Below are positions 33,352 through 43,721 of a stretch of 64,000 bases of DNA, piece after piece (position 1 is the stretch's first letter; each line of letters begins with the position of its first letter). The notes under the pieces are model-generated. The model made no database searches, had not been told where the DNA came from, and saw only the letters and a list, made by a program, of their open reading frames with translations. The translations under genes and the position numbers were made by a program. The stretch is from Fusibacter ferrireducens (GTDB taxonomy: Bacteria > Bacillota > Clostridia > Peptostreptococcales > Acidaminobacteraceae), in contig NZ_JADKNH010000005.1 in assembly GCF_015352425.1 (NCBI RefSeq), positions 248,001 through 312,000 of the forward strand, written 5' to 3'.

Positions 33352-34230
33352 ATGGATTCGAGAGATTGGCAAATACTCAAATTAATTGATGAAGAAAAAA
33401 GTCTTTCTAAGACAGCTCAAAGGTTGTATATATCCCAACCTGCGCTGACTTATAGGCTCAATAAATTAGAAAAAGAATTTAATACGCCATTGCTCAATAG
33501 GTATTCAAACGGGGTTACTTTCACACCGCAAGGTGAAATCATTCTAAAGTATGCTATAGAAATGACAGTGCGGATGGATCAGCTCAAAAAAGAGGTACTA
33601 AAAGTTTCAGAGACGATTTCAGGAAGTGTTCGAATCGGTGTGAGTACTGTATATGCAAAGTATAGACTTGCGCACATTTTAAAGGAATACACGGAACACT
33701 TTCCAGACGTGGAGGTCGTTTTAAAAACAGGATCAAGCACTTTAGAGCTACCCAATATGTTGAAGCAGGGTGAAGTTGATCTCATTGTCAAGCGCGGTGA
33801 CCTGGACTGGTCGGAATGCAAACATGTGATCTTTGAAGAACCCAAAGGCATTATAACGTCTAAGCTCATTTGTTTTGAAACACTTTTATCAGAGCCTTGG
33901 ATTCAAGATCGTTCTTCTGCTATTACGGAATCAGATAAATTATTATTTGAATGGTGGATGGAAAAATACCATGTGGTGCCAAATCCAAAAGTGATCGAGG
34001 TGAATTCGATAGAGGCCTGCATGGAATTAATATCTCAAGGATTGGGGTGGACATTTTTACCTAAAATACACGTGAAAAATAGAAAAAATCTGTTCTTCTA
34101 TCCTTTGGTTTGGGAAAGTGGCGTGCCCATTATACAGCCTACTATACTCTTGTACAAAGAAGAGGCGATTGAGAACTTAGCAGTTAAGAAATTTATAGAA
34201 TATATATTAATGGATTGTGATGAGCTATAA
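33352..34230 (+). CDS. LysR family transcriptional regulator
   Basis: A 292-residue LysR protein. The DNA-binding region is MDSRDWQILKLIDEEKSLSK, then LYISQPALTYRLNKLEKEF; the effector domain covers about 88-290. ATG 33352 follows GAGGGGG and is preferred to an upstream in-frame start at 33325. It lies 105 bases before a transporter gene and an amidohydrolase gene in the same direction, which it probably controls. Confidence 0.91.
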   Translation: MDSRDWQILKLIDEEKSLSKTAQRLYISQPALTYRLNKLEKEFNTPLLNRYSNGVTFTPQGEIILKYAIEMTVRMDQLKKEVLKVSETISGSVRIGVSTVYAKYRLAHILKEYTEHFPDVEVVLKTGSSTLELPNMLKQGEVDLIVKRGDLDWSECKHVIFEEPKGIITSKLICFETLLSEPWIQDRSSAITESDKLLFEWWMEKYHVVPNPKVIEVNSIEACMELISQGLGWTFLPKIHVKNRKNLFFYPLVWESGVPIIQPTILLYKEEAIENLAVKKFIEYILMDCDEL

Positions 34231-34335
34231 ATAATTTTTATCGCTAAGGTATAGAATATTAGTATTTCTCCCTTGAAAAATGAAGTGCTAGAATACAGAC
34301 AAAGCGTTAAGCTTTATAAAAAAGGGGGAATCCAT

Positions 34336-35748
34336 ATGAGTCCGAAAGGATCGGAGAAAAAGAAAATTTTTAAAGTACCACATACCTTTGTCATCATTTT
34401 ATTCATCATCTTATTTGCGGTTGTATTGACGTGGGTTGTACCAGCAGGAGAATTTGAACGATTTAAGAACGATCAAGGCATCAATGTCATTAATCCAGAG
34501 ACATTTAGTTTTTCAGAAAAAACGCCTGTAAGCCTCTTTAGAATTCCAACTTTTATCGTGGAAGGCCTTTCTAAATCTGTGAATTTGTTTTTCCTGATTA
34601 TTCTATCAGGAGGCGCATTTAATGTTATTGTAACAAGTGGTGCTTTACAAGGTGCCATCGGCAAGATTGCGCGTAAATTTTCACATAAAGAGTCTATTTT
34701 TATCCCCATACTCACTTTGACTTTTGGGCTGATCTGTACGACTCAAGGGGTCAATATGTTTATTGGATTTGCACCTGTAATGGTTATGATTGCAAGGGCC
34801 ATGGGATTTGATTCCATCGTGGGGGTCGCCATCATTTTGCTTGGTGGCGCAGTTGGATTTTCAACTGGAACATTGAACCCCAGTACGACGATTGTAGCTC
34901 AAAAAATTGGTGAATTACCACTGTATTCAGGCATAGAGTATAGAGCTTTTTCGTTTGTGATCTATATGATCGTAACAAATCTCTTTTTAATTCGATATGC
35001 AAAATCCGTTCGTAAAACGCCTACTTTAAGTCCGATGTATGAACTCGATCAAAGTGACAGTTTATCCGACAACATGAATTTGGATAATATGGGGCATATG
35101 GATACAAGAAAGTGGCTTGTAATCCTATCGTTAGTAGGTGCATTAGCTGTGATTGTATATGGTGGCATCCGACTCGATTGGGGACTCACAGAGAGTTCCG
35201 CTGCGTTCTTGTGGTTGGGCATCATTGCTGGGATTGCCGCTGGATATGGACCGAGTAAGATCGCAAATTGCTTTGTTGATGGCGCAAAAAAAATGGTGTC
35301 GGCGGCACTTATCATAGGGATGGCAAAAACAGTTTCTGGTGTTTTAAGTGCAGGACATATCATCGATACAATCGTATTTGGGTTGGGCAATGCCTTAAAT
35401 ATGGTCCCGGCATTTATGCAGGGCGCCGCGATGTATATTGCGAACAATTTTATCAATGCCTTTGTAACATCGGGTAGTGGCCAAGCGGCAGCAACAATGC
35501 CGATTATCATGCCCTTAGCGGATATGGTGGGCATCACGAGACAGACGGCAGTGTTAGCTTTCAACTTTGGAGATGGTTTTAGTAACTATGTACTGCCAAC
35601 CTCCACAGCACTAATGGGGATTTTAAGTGCGGCTAATATTCCGTATGATCGCTGGATGAAATTTATGTGGAAGATGTTTTTAGTTTGGGTTGCAACAGGT
35701 TGTGTGCTCGTATTTGTTGCTCAAATGATCAATTTAGGACCTATGTGA
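34336..35748 (+). CDS. YfcC family (DcuC-like) membrane transporter
   Basis: A 470-residue transporter with about twelve hydrophobic spans. The N-terminus KKKIFKVPHTFVIILFIILF and WVVPAGEFE are typical of the YfcC group, as are the GFSTGTLNPSTTIVAQKIGELPLYSG and TSGSGQAAATMPIIMPLADMVG-type segments (the second in two parts). Members are thought to carry amino acids, peptides or dicarboxylates. ATG 34336 follows AAAGGGGG. It is 22 bases before an M20 amidohydrolase, suggesting uptake and hydrolysis of an N-acyl amino acid or dipeptide-like compound. Confidence 0.88.
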   Translation: MSPKGSEKKKIFKVPHTFVIILFIILFAVVLTWVVPAGEFERFKNDQGINVINPETFSFSEKTPVSLFRIPTFIVEGLSKSVNLFFLIILSGGAFNVIVTSGALQGAIGKIARKFSHKESIFIPILTLTFGLICTTQGVNMFIGFAPVMVMIARAMGFDSIVGVAIILLGGAVGFSTGTLNPSTTIVAQKIGELPLYSGIEYRAFSFVIYMIVTNLFLIRYAKSVRKTPTLSPMYELDQSDSLSDNMNLDNMGHMDTRKWLVILSLVGALAVIVYGGIRLDWGLTESSAAFLWLGIIAGIAAGYGPSKIANCFVDGAKKMVSAALIIGMAKTVSGVLSAGHIIDTIVFGLGNALNMVPAFMQGAAMYIANNFINAFVTSGSGQAAATMPIIMPLADMVGITRQTAVLAFNFGDGFSNYVLPTSTALMGILSAANIPYDRWMKFMWKMFLVWVATGCVLVFVAQMINLGPM

Positions 35749-35770
35749 ATAAAGTAAATGGAGACAGCTA

Positions 35771-36961
35771 ATGAATAACAGTGATAAAGAAAAATTATTT
35801 ACATCAATCGACTCTATATCCGATGAATTGTTGACGATGGCGGATTACATCTTTGACCATCCTGAATTGGCCTTTGAAGAATACAAGGCAATGACTCTAC
35901 TGACGGATTATTTAGAAAAAGAAGGCTTTCATGTGGAGAGAGGATTGGGCTCGCTTGATACGGCTTTTAGAGCGACTTACGGGAAAGCGATTGAAGGCAA
36001 GCGTATTGGACTACTCTGTGAATATGACGCACTTGCAGGTATGGGGCACGGTTGTGCTCATCATATGCAAGGTCCTAGCATCGTAGGAGCGGCAAAAGCT
36101 ATAAAAGAATATATTTTAGATGCAGATACCTATCAACTTGTGATTTATGGCACACCTGGAGAAGAAGGTGGCGGAGGAAAAATCACCATGCTAGAGGAAG
36201 GTTGTTTTAAGGATATAGATGTGGCCTTGATGATGCATGGTGGACCTGCAACTCAAACGGATATAAGATCTCTTGCGGCTGCCAGTGTCAAAGTGACTTA
36301 CCATGGGAAAAGTGCACATGCTGCTCTTAAGCCAGAGACTGGCAGAAGTGCACTGGATGCATTGCTACTCACATTTCATGGTGTTGAATTTCTAAGGGAA
36401 CACGTACTTGAAGATACGCGCATGCATTATACAGTGGCAGATGCAGGTGGGCCCAACAATGTAGTGCCTGCAAAAGCCGTTGGGACTTTTAGCCTGCGGT
36501 CTTATAATTCTTTTTATCTAAGCGATCTTTTAGAGCGGTTTAAGAGAATTGTTCAAGGTGCATCTCTTATGACGGACACACAGTATGAAATCGAACTTGA
36601 AAAAAATTTAGAGAGCAAAATTCCTGTACTTACACTTAATGATTGTCTCATGTCCAACGCAGAACTTTCAAAAGCGCCATGTATTAGAGGTGCAAGAGAA
36701 AAAACGGGTTCTACAGATTTTGGCAATGTGATGTATCAAATACCTGGCGCTTGTATTAGAGTCGCTTTTGTGGATGAAAATGTCTCTTCGCATTCAAAAG
36801 AATTTTTGGATGATGGTAAAACAGAGCGTGGTCATAATGCTGTGGTGCAGGCGACGAAGATCATTGCAGGAACGGCTTACGACCTAATTACTTCTGAGAC
36901 CCTCATTTCAGATATAAAGCAAGAATTTAAAATTCAAAAATCCAAAATGGCATCTTATTAA
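35771..36961 (+). CDS. M20 family amidohydrolase/metallopeptidase
   Basis: A 396-residue M20 enzyme of the amidohydrolase type. Metal ligands are visible in MGHGCAHHMQGPS (HGCAHH), in YGTPGEEGGGGK (Glu-Glu) and in LMMHGGP. The dimerisation lid has VKVTYHGKSAHAALKPETGR. These match AbgB-like enzymes that split an acyl or aminobenzoyl group from an amino acid. The gene follows a YfcC-type transporter closely, and both probably answer to the LysR gene upstream. The substrate is unknown. Confidence 0.91.
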   Translation: MNNSDKEKLFTSIDSISDELLTMADYIFDHPELAFEEYKAMTLLTDYLEKEGFHVERGLGSLDTAFRATYGKAIEGKRIGLLCEYDALAGMGHGCAHHMQGPSIVGAAKAIKEYILDADTYQLVIYGTPGEEGGGGKITMLEEGCFKDIDVALMMHGGPATQTDIRSLAAASVKVTYHGKSAHAALKPETGRSALDALLLTFHGVEFLREHVLEDTRMHYTVADAGGPNNVVPAKAVGTFSLRSYNSFYLSDLLERFKRIVQGASLMTDTQYEIELEKNLESKIPVLTLNDCLMSNAELSKAPCIRGAREKTGSTDFGNVMYQIPGACIRVAFVDENVSSHSKEFLDDGKTERGHNAVVQATKIIAGTAYDLITSETLISDIKQEFKIQKSKMASY

Positions 36962-36971
36962 AAGAGATCTG

Positions 36972-37011
36972 AAAAAACCAGCCCTTTATTCAATGAAGGT
37001 GCTGGTTTTTT
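36972..37011 (+). terminator. Intrinsic terminator after the amidohydrolase
   Basis: AAAAAACCAGC pairs with GCTGGTTTTTT, 18-base loop, T-run within the 3' arm. Confidence 0.85.
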
Positions 37012-37147
37012 AGGAATTACGGCATGCGTGCTGAAGTCCCATAATTAAAGTCCCATAAAAGAATTTAGGATGTTTGAAATGTAAGAGTACATGAGAAGAT
37101 AGTGGGTATTAATCGAATACACGTTACATAGATTAGAGGTGCTCATA

Positions 37148-40100
37148 ATGAAAAAAATCCATTTATTATACAGGACTGTAAGTGTTTTATTGCTGGTAAT
37201 CTCATTTGTAGTTTTCAAGCTTTCCCCATATATGTATTATGGCGTTTTCTTGGATGTTTTCATTCCAATTGCGCTTATTGTACTCAGTGTCTATGAACTT
37301 ATCTTAATACAGGATAGAAGATTAAATTTGTCAAAAATTTTACAGCTTATGATGCTCTTTACTCTACTCTTTTCAAGTTTTCAGCATATTCAAAAGCATT
37401 TCTTTTACATAGGCATTTCAGATGTGGCAGATTCAACGTTTTTGATAGGTGAATTTATCATTATGGTTCTCATCTTAATCTTTGATAACGAGGAATCTGT
37501 GAAAATTACGCCTGAAAGGATGATCCTTTTCTGTGTTGCAGTGACACTTGTATTTGTTTTTGATTTCTGGACGGATTTCCAGATTAATTTGAATCATTCA
37601 TCTGGGGTATTGATTATTGTCTCAAAAGAATTAGAAGTGTTTGCTTTTACTGCTCTTTTTGTCTTTTCGCTCTATAGAGGTTTTAAGCATAAAGGCAAGA
37701 ACTATATATTGGAACGCGGTCTTATATCCGCTATGCTGCTGTCGGCAGTGTTGATGCTCTACTCACCTATTTTTGAGAACAACTTAGACATTAAAAACCT
37801 ACTCTTTTTTATGAAATGGATAGCCTATCTTTTGATTATTGATCTGGTGCTCTCCAATTTAAAGAAGGACTTGAGACTTGCCAATGAATCTTATATGTTG
37901 GACTACTTTAAGGCCTTTATGAAGAATATTAACGCCTTCATCCTTGTTCAAAAAAACGAAAACGGGCAATATGTTATCAAAAATTTGAATTCCAAGGCCC
38001 AAAGGTTATTACAGTTAAAAAGGGAAGGCATCGAAAATTTTGTCTTTGAAGACTTTATCCATATGGATACTCAAATTGCCAGTGAGTTAAATGAGGCAGG
38101 GACTTATTTACTCTTAGATCAAAGCGTGAAACGCGTGGATCAATCTGTATTCTATGCAGATATTCAAATTCAAACTATTGTCAAGTATGAAATCATGTTC
38201 AGCATTGTAGATATACGTGATATTACCAAACGAAAAGAAATTTTTAAAAACATTGCCATAAGAGAATCTGTATTTAGCAATGCAGTGGAAGCCATTATGA
38301 TTGTAGATGATCATGGTTTGATCATTGATGTCAATCCGAGTTTTGAAAAGACTTATGGTTATACTCGGTTTGAATGTATAGGCAATAGACCTAATTTTAT
38401 TAAGTCAGGGATTTTAGATCCTAAATTTTATGATCAGATGCAATTTGAAATTCAAAATAAGGGATATTATCAAGGCGAGTTTATTAATAGAACTAAATCG
38501 GGCGAACTTGTGACAATTCGACAGAGTATATCCAGACTGTATTTAGAAGAAACAAATGAAATATACTACGTGTCCATTGCCACTGACATTAGTGAAAAGA
38601 AGAGAGCGGATGAGACGATTTTTGATCTTGCCTATAAGGATAATGTAAGTAAGATTTTTAATCGGATGTATTTGCTTCAAAACGAACATCTATATTCGTA
38701 TCAAGTGGCGATGCTGGTGACGATAACGGATTATAAACTGCTCATGGGCTACTTTGATAAAGAATTCTTAGATTTGCTGATGAGTATCATTGTGAGGAAG
38801 CTTGAATCGCTTGTGGAAGAAGGCAATTTATTCCAATGGAGCGAAAATCAAATTGTCATTTTAATTCGAACGGCGAAAACAACACAATCGGATTTCAAAA
38901 AAAATACAATTGATCCTCTGTATCAAGAACTGATCAAAAATGTCACTGTTCAAAGTCATCAAATTCATCCAGATATTACAGTAACATGGATTCGCTCAAA
39001 GGTAACTAATCAAGATATGCAGAAAGACTTGCACTACTTGGATGCAACTTTGACTTATGCAATTAAGAAAAAGGTGAAGTTGTTAGAGTATAGTGAAGCC
39101 CTTGAAGGTGAGTTTGAAAGAACAAAACAGATTGAAATCTTGCTTAAGGATGCAATATTAAATAACGAATTATTTGTATTATATCAACCCATTGTTGATA
39201 TTCATGAGAATTGCATCAAAGGTTTTGAAGCTTTAGTCAGATGGCAGAGTCCAACTCTGGGCATTGTGCATCCAGCTGAATTTATTGGTATCGCAGAAGG
39301 CAATCAAGCCATATTAAATGTAGGGTTCTTTGTGGCTAATAAAGCTATAAAATTGTTGTCTGAGATTCAAGAGGCAATGCCTGATGTTTTTATGGCGATT
39401 AATGTTTCCGTAGTTCAGCTGATGAATCAACATTTTTTCGAGCAAATCAACAATTTGCTCAATCGGCACAATATATCTCCTAATCAGGTATCTATTGAAA
39501 TTACAGAATCACAAGATTTTTATAATCTTTTTAATGTCCACAGTAACTTGACGCAATTTAGAGAGGCTGGCTATTTGATTTCCATAGACGATTTTGGAAC
39601 AGGTTTTTCGTCATTATCTCGAATTAACAATATAAATCCAAATTATATAAAAATGGACAAAGCTTTTTTTGACGATATTGGGACTTCTATACAGTCGACT
39701 CTTTTAACGAATGGCATCATTGCCTTTACAGATCAAATTGGATTAAATGTCATAGCAGAAGGTATTGAGACTGTAGAACAACTCATCTATTTAAAAAATA
39801 AAAATATCAGATATATACAAGGCTTCTTGTTTAGTTATCCCATCAGTGATATTCAAGTAAAAGCACTTACTGAATCTCCACTTGAAATTGAAAGCTTGTT
39901 CTCAGAAGAATTCAACGAAGATTTAAAATTGCTTCAGAAATTTGATAACAATATCGTCAACGATCACATGAAGTTAAAAGATTTGAGTTTTATAGAATTT
40001 GACGATACACTTAAGATACTGAGTTGTAGCCGATCCTTTATGGAGCTTGTGGGATATGATTTTGAGCAGATTGTCAATCAACCGATAACGAAGTTTTTTA

Positions 40101-41809
40101 CATTAAACGATAGAGATGAATGGGAGGATTTATTCACCAGAACAACTCATGCTTTTATGTGCCATGTTGAGACCTCGCTTGGAAAAGAAATCAGTGTCAT
40201 GGTGAACAGTAGAGTTGAATTTGATGAGGCGTGTGATGACGTTAAGATTTACTGTTTGTTAAAGGATCTTTCAGATCAAGCCAATGTGATTCAACAGTTT
40301 TTACTTGAGCAGGAATCGTTTATAAAGTTCTTTGAGTATTCGCCGCTTCCAAGTATTGTTTGGGAAGAGGATTTTAAAATAATTGTGGCAAATGAGCAAG
40401 CCTATGATTTCTTTAAAAGTCCAGAAAAGACAAAGGAAAGCCTCGATTTGAAAAATGTTTTAAATGAAGATACCTTTAAGGATTTCAGCTATTATTACAA
40501 TCGATTGTTTGCAGGATATGCTCAAGAATTTATGATATCGGTTGTCGATGATAATGATATACTGCGTGAAACGTTATGGCATAGTGCACCTTTGTTTGAC
40601 AACAACGGAGAGGTCAAACAAGTGCTCACAATTATACAAGATTTAACAGAACTGAATAGACAAACTGAAATTTCTAGAATATTGAGCGACGCGGCAGATT
40701 TATCAGATCGTTTAATTATTTATACAAATGATGTCTATGAAATTCTCTATGCAAATCAAAAGACGATTGAGTTGTTTGGTCTGTTAGAGTATGGTTACAA
40801 CGTTTACTCTTTGAGGGAGATGGACATTAAGCTGATCGATCAGAAAAGCGCCAGCATTGATATGGATTCATTGGGTCACGAGTCATGGTCGGGTATCGCT
40901 CAACTCAAGGATATTAACGGCAATATTCGCATTTATGATGCTTTGAGAGATGGTTCTTATTACAACGATCCTAAGCTTGTCAAAGGCTATCTGTTTACTT
41001 TTAAGGATAAACAGGAAGATTTTAAGGACCATCAAGAAGTAGAACAGCTCAGAAGAGCCCTCCAAGAGCAAGATCGTCTGGTATCTGTTGGCAAACTCAT
41101 CGCAGGTATTGCTCATGAAATCAACAATCCATTAAGCTATTTATTGAGTAATACTCAGTTTCTTCTTGAAACCGAAGAACTTTTAGAGAAGGCACTTGGG
41201 AGTGACTCTGATCTATTTGAAGATCTTAAAGACGTTTTTAACAGCTACAGAGAAGGGTTAAACGTGATTAGAACCATCGTTTCTGATCTCAAGAGCTATT
41301 CGCGCAAAGAAGATGAGACGGAAAAATTGGATTGTGATATTAACGCATTAATCAGTCAGACACTTCGAATTGCGCATAATGAAATTAAGTATACCAGTTT
41401 GGCGAAGCTGAATTTGGATGAGCAACTGCCTTTTGTAAAGGGAAATGATTCAAAGCTTCAACAAGTGTTTTTAAATTTGATCATCAATGCAAACCATGCA
41501 ATTGTTGCACGCTATGAAAATGGTATGGGTGAGATCTGTATTGAAACGAGATCGACTGACTCTGAGGTAATCTGCACAATTGAAGACAACGGTATTGGTA
41601 TGAATGATGAAGTCAAAGCACACATATTTGAAGCCTTCTATACAACCAAGGAGAAGGGCATTGGAACGGGGCTAGGACTCTCTGTTTCCAAGGAAATCGT
41701 AGAAGAATTCCATAAGGGTGAATTAAGTGTGGAAAGTACCGTTGGCGTGGGCACCAAATTTACAATCAAACTGCCAATCGCAAAATTAGATTCAACAGAG
41801 ACCTTATAG
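37148..41809 (+). CDS. Giant hybrid sensor: membrane-PAS-(GGDEF remnant)-EAL-PAS-PAS-histidine kinase
   Basis: A 1553-residue protein. Residues 1-240 hold about seven hydrophobic spans. PAS-like domains follow (clear one at about 380-490, FSNAVEAIMIVDDHGLIIDV). A GGDEF-like domain (about 495-650) has lost its motif (SENQIVILI). The EAL domain (about 665-915) keeps its catalytic residues: GFEALVRW, AINVSVVQL, IEITESQ, SIDDFGTGFSS, YIKMDK, IAEGIET. Two or three further PAS segments lead to a histidine kinase: GKLIAGIAHEINNPLSYLLS (His1323), N-box LNLIINANHAI, and GIGTGLGLSVSKEI. It should degrade c-di-GMP and phosphorylate a partner in one polypeptide. No response regulator is adjacent. ATG 37148 follows AGAGGTG. 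Confidence 0.9.
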   Translation: MKKIHLLYRTVSVLLLVISFVVFKLSPYMYYGVFLDVFIPIALIVLSVYELILIQDRRLNLSKILQLMMLFTLLFSSFQHIQKHFFYIGISDVADSTFLIGEFIIMVLILIFDNEESVKITPERMILFCVAVTLVFVFDFWTDFQINLNHSSGVLIIVSKELEVFAFTALFVFSLYRGFKHKGKNYILERGLISAMLLSAVLMLYSPIFENNLDIKNLLFFMKWIAYLLIIDLVLSNLKKDLRLANESYMLDYFKAFMKNINAFILVQKNENGQYVIKNLNSKAQRLLQLKREGIENFVFEDFIHMDTQIASELNEAGTYLLLDQSVKRVDQSVFYADIQIQTIVKYEIMFSIVDIRDITKRKEIFKNIAIRESVFSNAVEAIMIVDDHGLIIDVNPSFEKTYGYTRFECIGNRPNFIKSGILDPKFYDQMQFEIQNKGYYQGEFINRTKSGELVTIRQSISRLYLEETNEIYYVSIATDISEKKRADETIFDLAYKDNVSKIFNRMYLLQNEHLYSYQVAMLVTITDYKLLMGYFDKEFLDLLMSIIVRKLESLVEEGNLFQWSENQIVILIRTAKTTQSDFKKNTIDPLYQELIKNVTVQSHQIHPDITVTWIRSKVTNQDMQKDLHYLDATLTYAIKKKVKLLEYSEALEGEFERTKQIEILLKDAILNNELFVLYQPIVDIHENCIKGFEALVRWQSPTLGIVHPAEFIGIAEGNQAILNVGFFVANKAIKLLSEIQEAMPDVFMAINVSVVQLMNQHFFEQINNLLNRHNISPNQVSIEITESQDFYNLFNVHSNLTQFREAGYLISIDDFGTGFSSLSRINNINPNYIKMDKAFFDDIGTSIQSTLLTNGIIAFTDQIGLNVIAEGIETVEQLIYLKNKNIRYIQGFLFSYPISDIQVKALTESPLEIESLFSEEFNEDLKLLQKFDNNIVNDHMKLKDLSFIEFDDTLKILSCSRSFMELVGYDFEQIVNQPITKFFTLNDRDEWEDLFTRTTHAFMCHVETSLGKEISVMVNSRVEFDEACDDVKIYCLLKDLSDQANVIQQFLLEQESFIKFFEYSPLPSIVWEEDFKIIVANEQAYDFFKSPEKTKESLDLKNVLNEDTFKDFSYYYNRLFAGYAQEFMISVVDDNDILRETLWHSAPLFDNNGEVKQVLTIIQDLTELNRQTEISRILSDAADLSDRLIIYTNDVYEILYANQKTIELFGLLEYGYNVYSLREMDIKLIDQKSASIDMDSLGHESWSGIAQLKDINGNIRIYDALRDGSYYNDPKLVKGYLFTFKDKQEDFKDHQEVEQLRRALQEQDRLVSVGKLIAGIAHEINNPLSYLLSNTQFLLETEELLEKALGSDSDLFEDLKDVFNSYREGLNVIRTIVSDLKSYSRKEDETEKLDCDINALISQTLRIAHNEIKYTSLAKLNLDEQLPFVKGNDSKLQQVFLNLIINANHAIVARYENGMGEICIETRSTDSEVICTIEDNGIGMNDEVKAHIFEAFYTTKEKGIGTGLGLSVSKEIVEEFHKGELSVESTVGVGTKFTIKLPIAKLDSTETL

Positions 41810-41877
41810 ATTAAGAGTAGACGTTTATATTGATGTATGATAATCTTTAGATATTGGAGAAATTTCTGATCATATTT

Positions 41878-41914
41878 TAAGGCGAGTTTTCATGATCATG
41901 ATAAACTCGCCTTA
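41878..41914. terminator. Hairpin between the kinase and helicase genes
   Basis: TAAGGCGAGTTT and AAACTCGCCTTA are perfectly complementary around a loop that includes ATGATCAT. The tail is not U-rich on the plus strand, so termination may be partial. Confidence 0.55.
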
Positions 41915-42062
41915 GTATTGCAAACAGGATTGGATCGAGAGCAATGAATTCAAAAGCGGGGCCGATAAACGGCTTTATTGGGAGCGCGTTCAGATGTTGC
42001 TATGGATCATCAGTCAATGACTCTATATGAGCAGATGATAAAGTTGAGAAAAGGAAGGCAAT

Positions 42063-43628
42063 TTGGAAAATCAATTTAGTAATTTAGGGATAAAGGAACC
42101 GATTGTAAAGGCGTTAGAGAACATGGAATTCATTACGCCAACAGACGTGCAAGGAAAAGCAATTCCACGTATTTTAAATTCTGAAGATCTGATTGTGATG
42201 TCGAAAACGGGAAGCGGTAAGACCGGTGCGTTTGGGATACCAGTGTTGCAGTCTGTTGACAACGCTGATCAAGGACCACAAGCGCTTATTTTGACACCCA
42301 CTAGAGAATTGGCGGTTCAAGTAGACAATGATCTTACGCGGATGTCCAAATATTTAAAAATCAACACAACGGCTGTGTATGGACAGCACAATATGGATAC
42401 AGAAATTAGTAAGATCAAAAGCGGTGTGGCAATTATCACAGGGACACCAGGACGTGTATATGATCACATTAGTAAAAAAACAATTTCTACAAAGACGATT
42501 CGATATCTTGTTCTAGATGAGGCGGATCGAATGCTAGACATGGGTTTTATAGATCAGGTGGTTAAAATCATTAAAACGTTGCCGAAGAACCGAGTCACAA
42601 TGTTGTTCTCTGCAACGATGCCAAATGAAATTCAAAAAATTTGTAGAGAATATATGAAAGATCCTGTGACGATAGAACTTGAATCCGATACTAAAACGGT
42701 GGATACGATCAAACAGATCTATTATCGCGTTAAACCAGATGAAAAGAGAACTCAGTTGGATCGACTTTTAAAATTGGAGCAGCCAGATAGCTGTATGGTA
42801 TTTTGTAATACGCGGCATGTGGTGGATCGCGTCAATGATTTTCTGCTCAGAAAAGGGTATGTTGTGGATTCTCTTCATGGTGCAAACACACAGACGCGTA
42901 GATCCAAAACGATACAAAAATTTAAGAAGGGTGGATTACAAGTACTTGTAGCCACTGATGTTGCAGCCCGTGGCATCCACATCGATGATTTGACTTTGGT
43001 TATTAATTATGATGTGCCCTCAGAAAAAGACAGTTACGTTCATAGAATTGGGAGAACAGGACGTGCTGGAAATGGCGGTAAAGCCATTACACTTGTGACA
43101 ACTTCTGAAATCAGGAATCTTTATGAGATTGAAGAGCATACAGGCGTATTGATAGATGAAGAGGAATTGCCAACAGATGAAGCTGTCAGAGAAGCAGTTA
43201 AAAATGCATCTGGGAAATGGGTGGGGATTGCACCAACGCCTCCTAGAGCGAGAACGCCACATTCCCAATCGCATCGTTCTAAGCCCAAACATGTGGACGG
43301 CGGTACGAATAGAACTGCTCGATCTAAGAATTCAACTGCTAAGGGATCGACAGCTAAAAGATCTTCTTCAAATAGTGGACAGCGTCTTGAATCAACTCGT
43401 AAAGAGTTTAATTCGAGACAGACAAATCAAGGCAAATATGAGTATACGAGCAAACCGGTGTCCAATTCAAAACAATCAGATGTAAAAAAGAAAGCAGTTG
43501 TGACCATATCCAAACCCGTTATCATTTCTTCAAAGCCAAAGTCAGACTCAAAGTCACCTGTTGAAATAGCACCACCGAAAAAAACATTTTTTCAAAAAAT
43601 GGTTGATCGCATAAAGAAAGTGAAATAG
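42063..43628 (+). CDS. DEAD-box RNA helicase with basic C-terminal tail
   Basis: A 521-residue helicase starting at TTG after AGGAAGG. Motifs in order: Q-motif region (FSNLGIKEPIVKALENM, TPTDVQ), I SKTGSGKT, Ia TPTRELA, II VLDEADRM, III FSATMP, V VATDVAARGIH, VI HRIGRTGRAG. Residues about 375-521 are a low-complexity Ser/Lys/Thr/Arg tail that should bind RNA. It fits cold-shock or ribosome-assembly helicases of the CshA/DeaD type. A strong terminator follows. Confidence 0.94.
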   Translation: MENQFSNLGIKEPIVKALENMEFITPTDVQGKAIPRILNSEDLIVMSKTGSGKTGAFGIPVLQSVDNADQGPQALILTPTRELAVQVDNDLTRMSKYLKINTTAVYGQHNMDTEISKIKSGVAIITGTPGRVYDHISKKTISTKTIRYLVLDEADRMLDMGFIDQVVKIIKTLPKNRVTMLFSATMPNEIQKICREYMKDPVTIELESDTKTVDTIKQIYYRVKPDEKRTQLDRLLKLEQPDSCMVFCNTRHVVDRVNDFLLRKGYVVDSLHGANTQTRRSKTIQKFKKGGLQVLVATDVAARGIHIDDLTLVINYDVPSEKDSYVHRIGRTGRAGNGGKAITLVTTSEIRNLYEIEEHTGVLIDEEELPTDEAVREAVKNASGKWVGIAPTPPRARTPHSQSHRSKPKHVDGGTNRTARSKNSTAKGSTAKRSSSNSGQRLESTRKEFNSRQTNQGKYEYTSKPVSNSKQSDVKKKAVVTISKPVIISSKPKSDSKSPVEIAPPKKTFFQKMVDRIKKVK

Positions 43629-43652
43629 AGTAAGTGAGTCTAAAAATTTAAT

Positions 43653-43702
43653 AAAAGGGGCTGTTGCAAATCTAAGAAATTAGATGAGCAACGGCCCTTT
43701 TT
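43653..43702 (+). terminator. Terminator after the helicase, copy 1 of a dispersed terminator sequence
   Basis: AAAAGGGGCTGTTGC pairs with GAGCAACGGCCCTTTTT; an inner ATCTAAGAAATTAGAT extends the stem. The element is very like that at 54064-54108 (GGCTGTTGCA, ATCTAAGAA and TAGAT shared). Confidence 0.8.
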
Positions 43703-43721
43703 ATAATCAAATCATAAGAAT

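Noticed and set aside
43020-43485. Alternative frames over the basic tail of the DEAD-box helicase
   Set aside because: Low-complexity sequence makes long open frames by chance; the helicase frame runs without break through the region.
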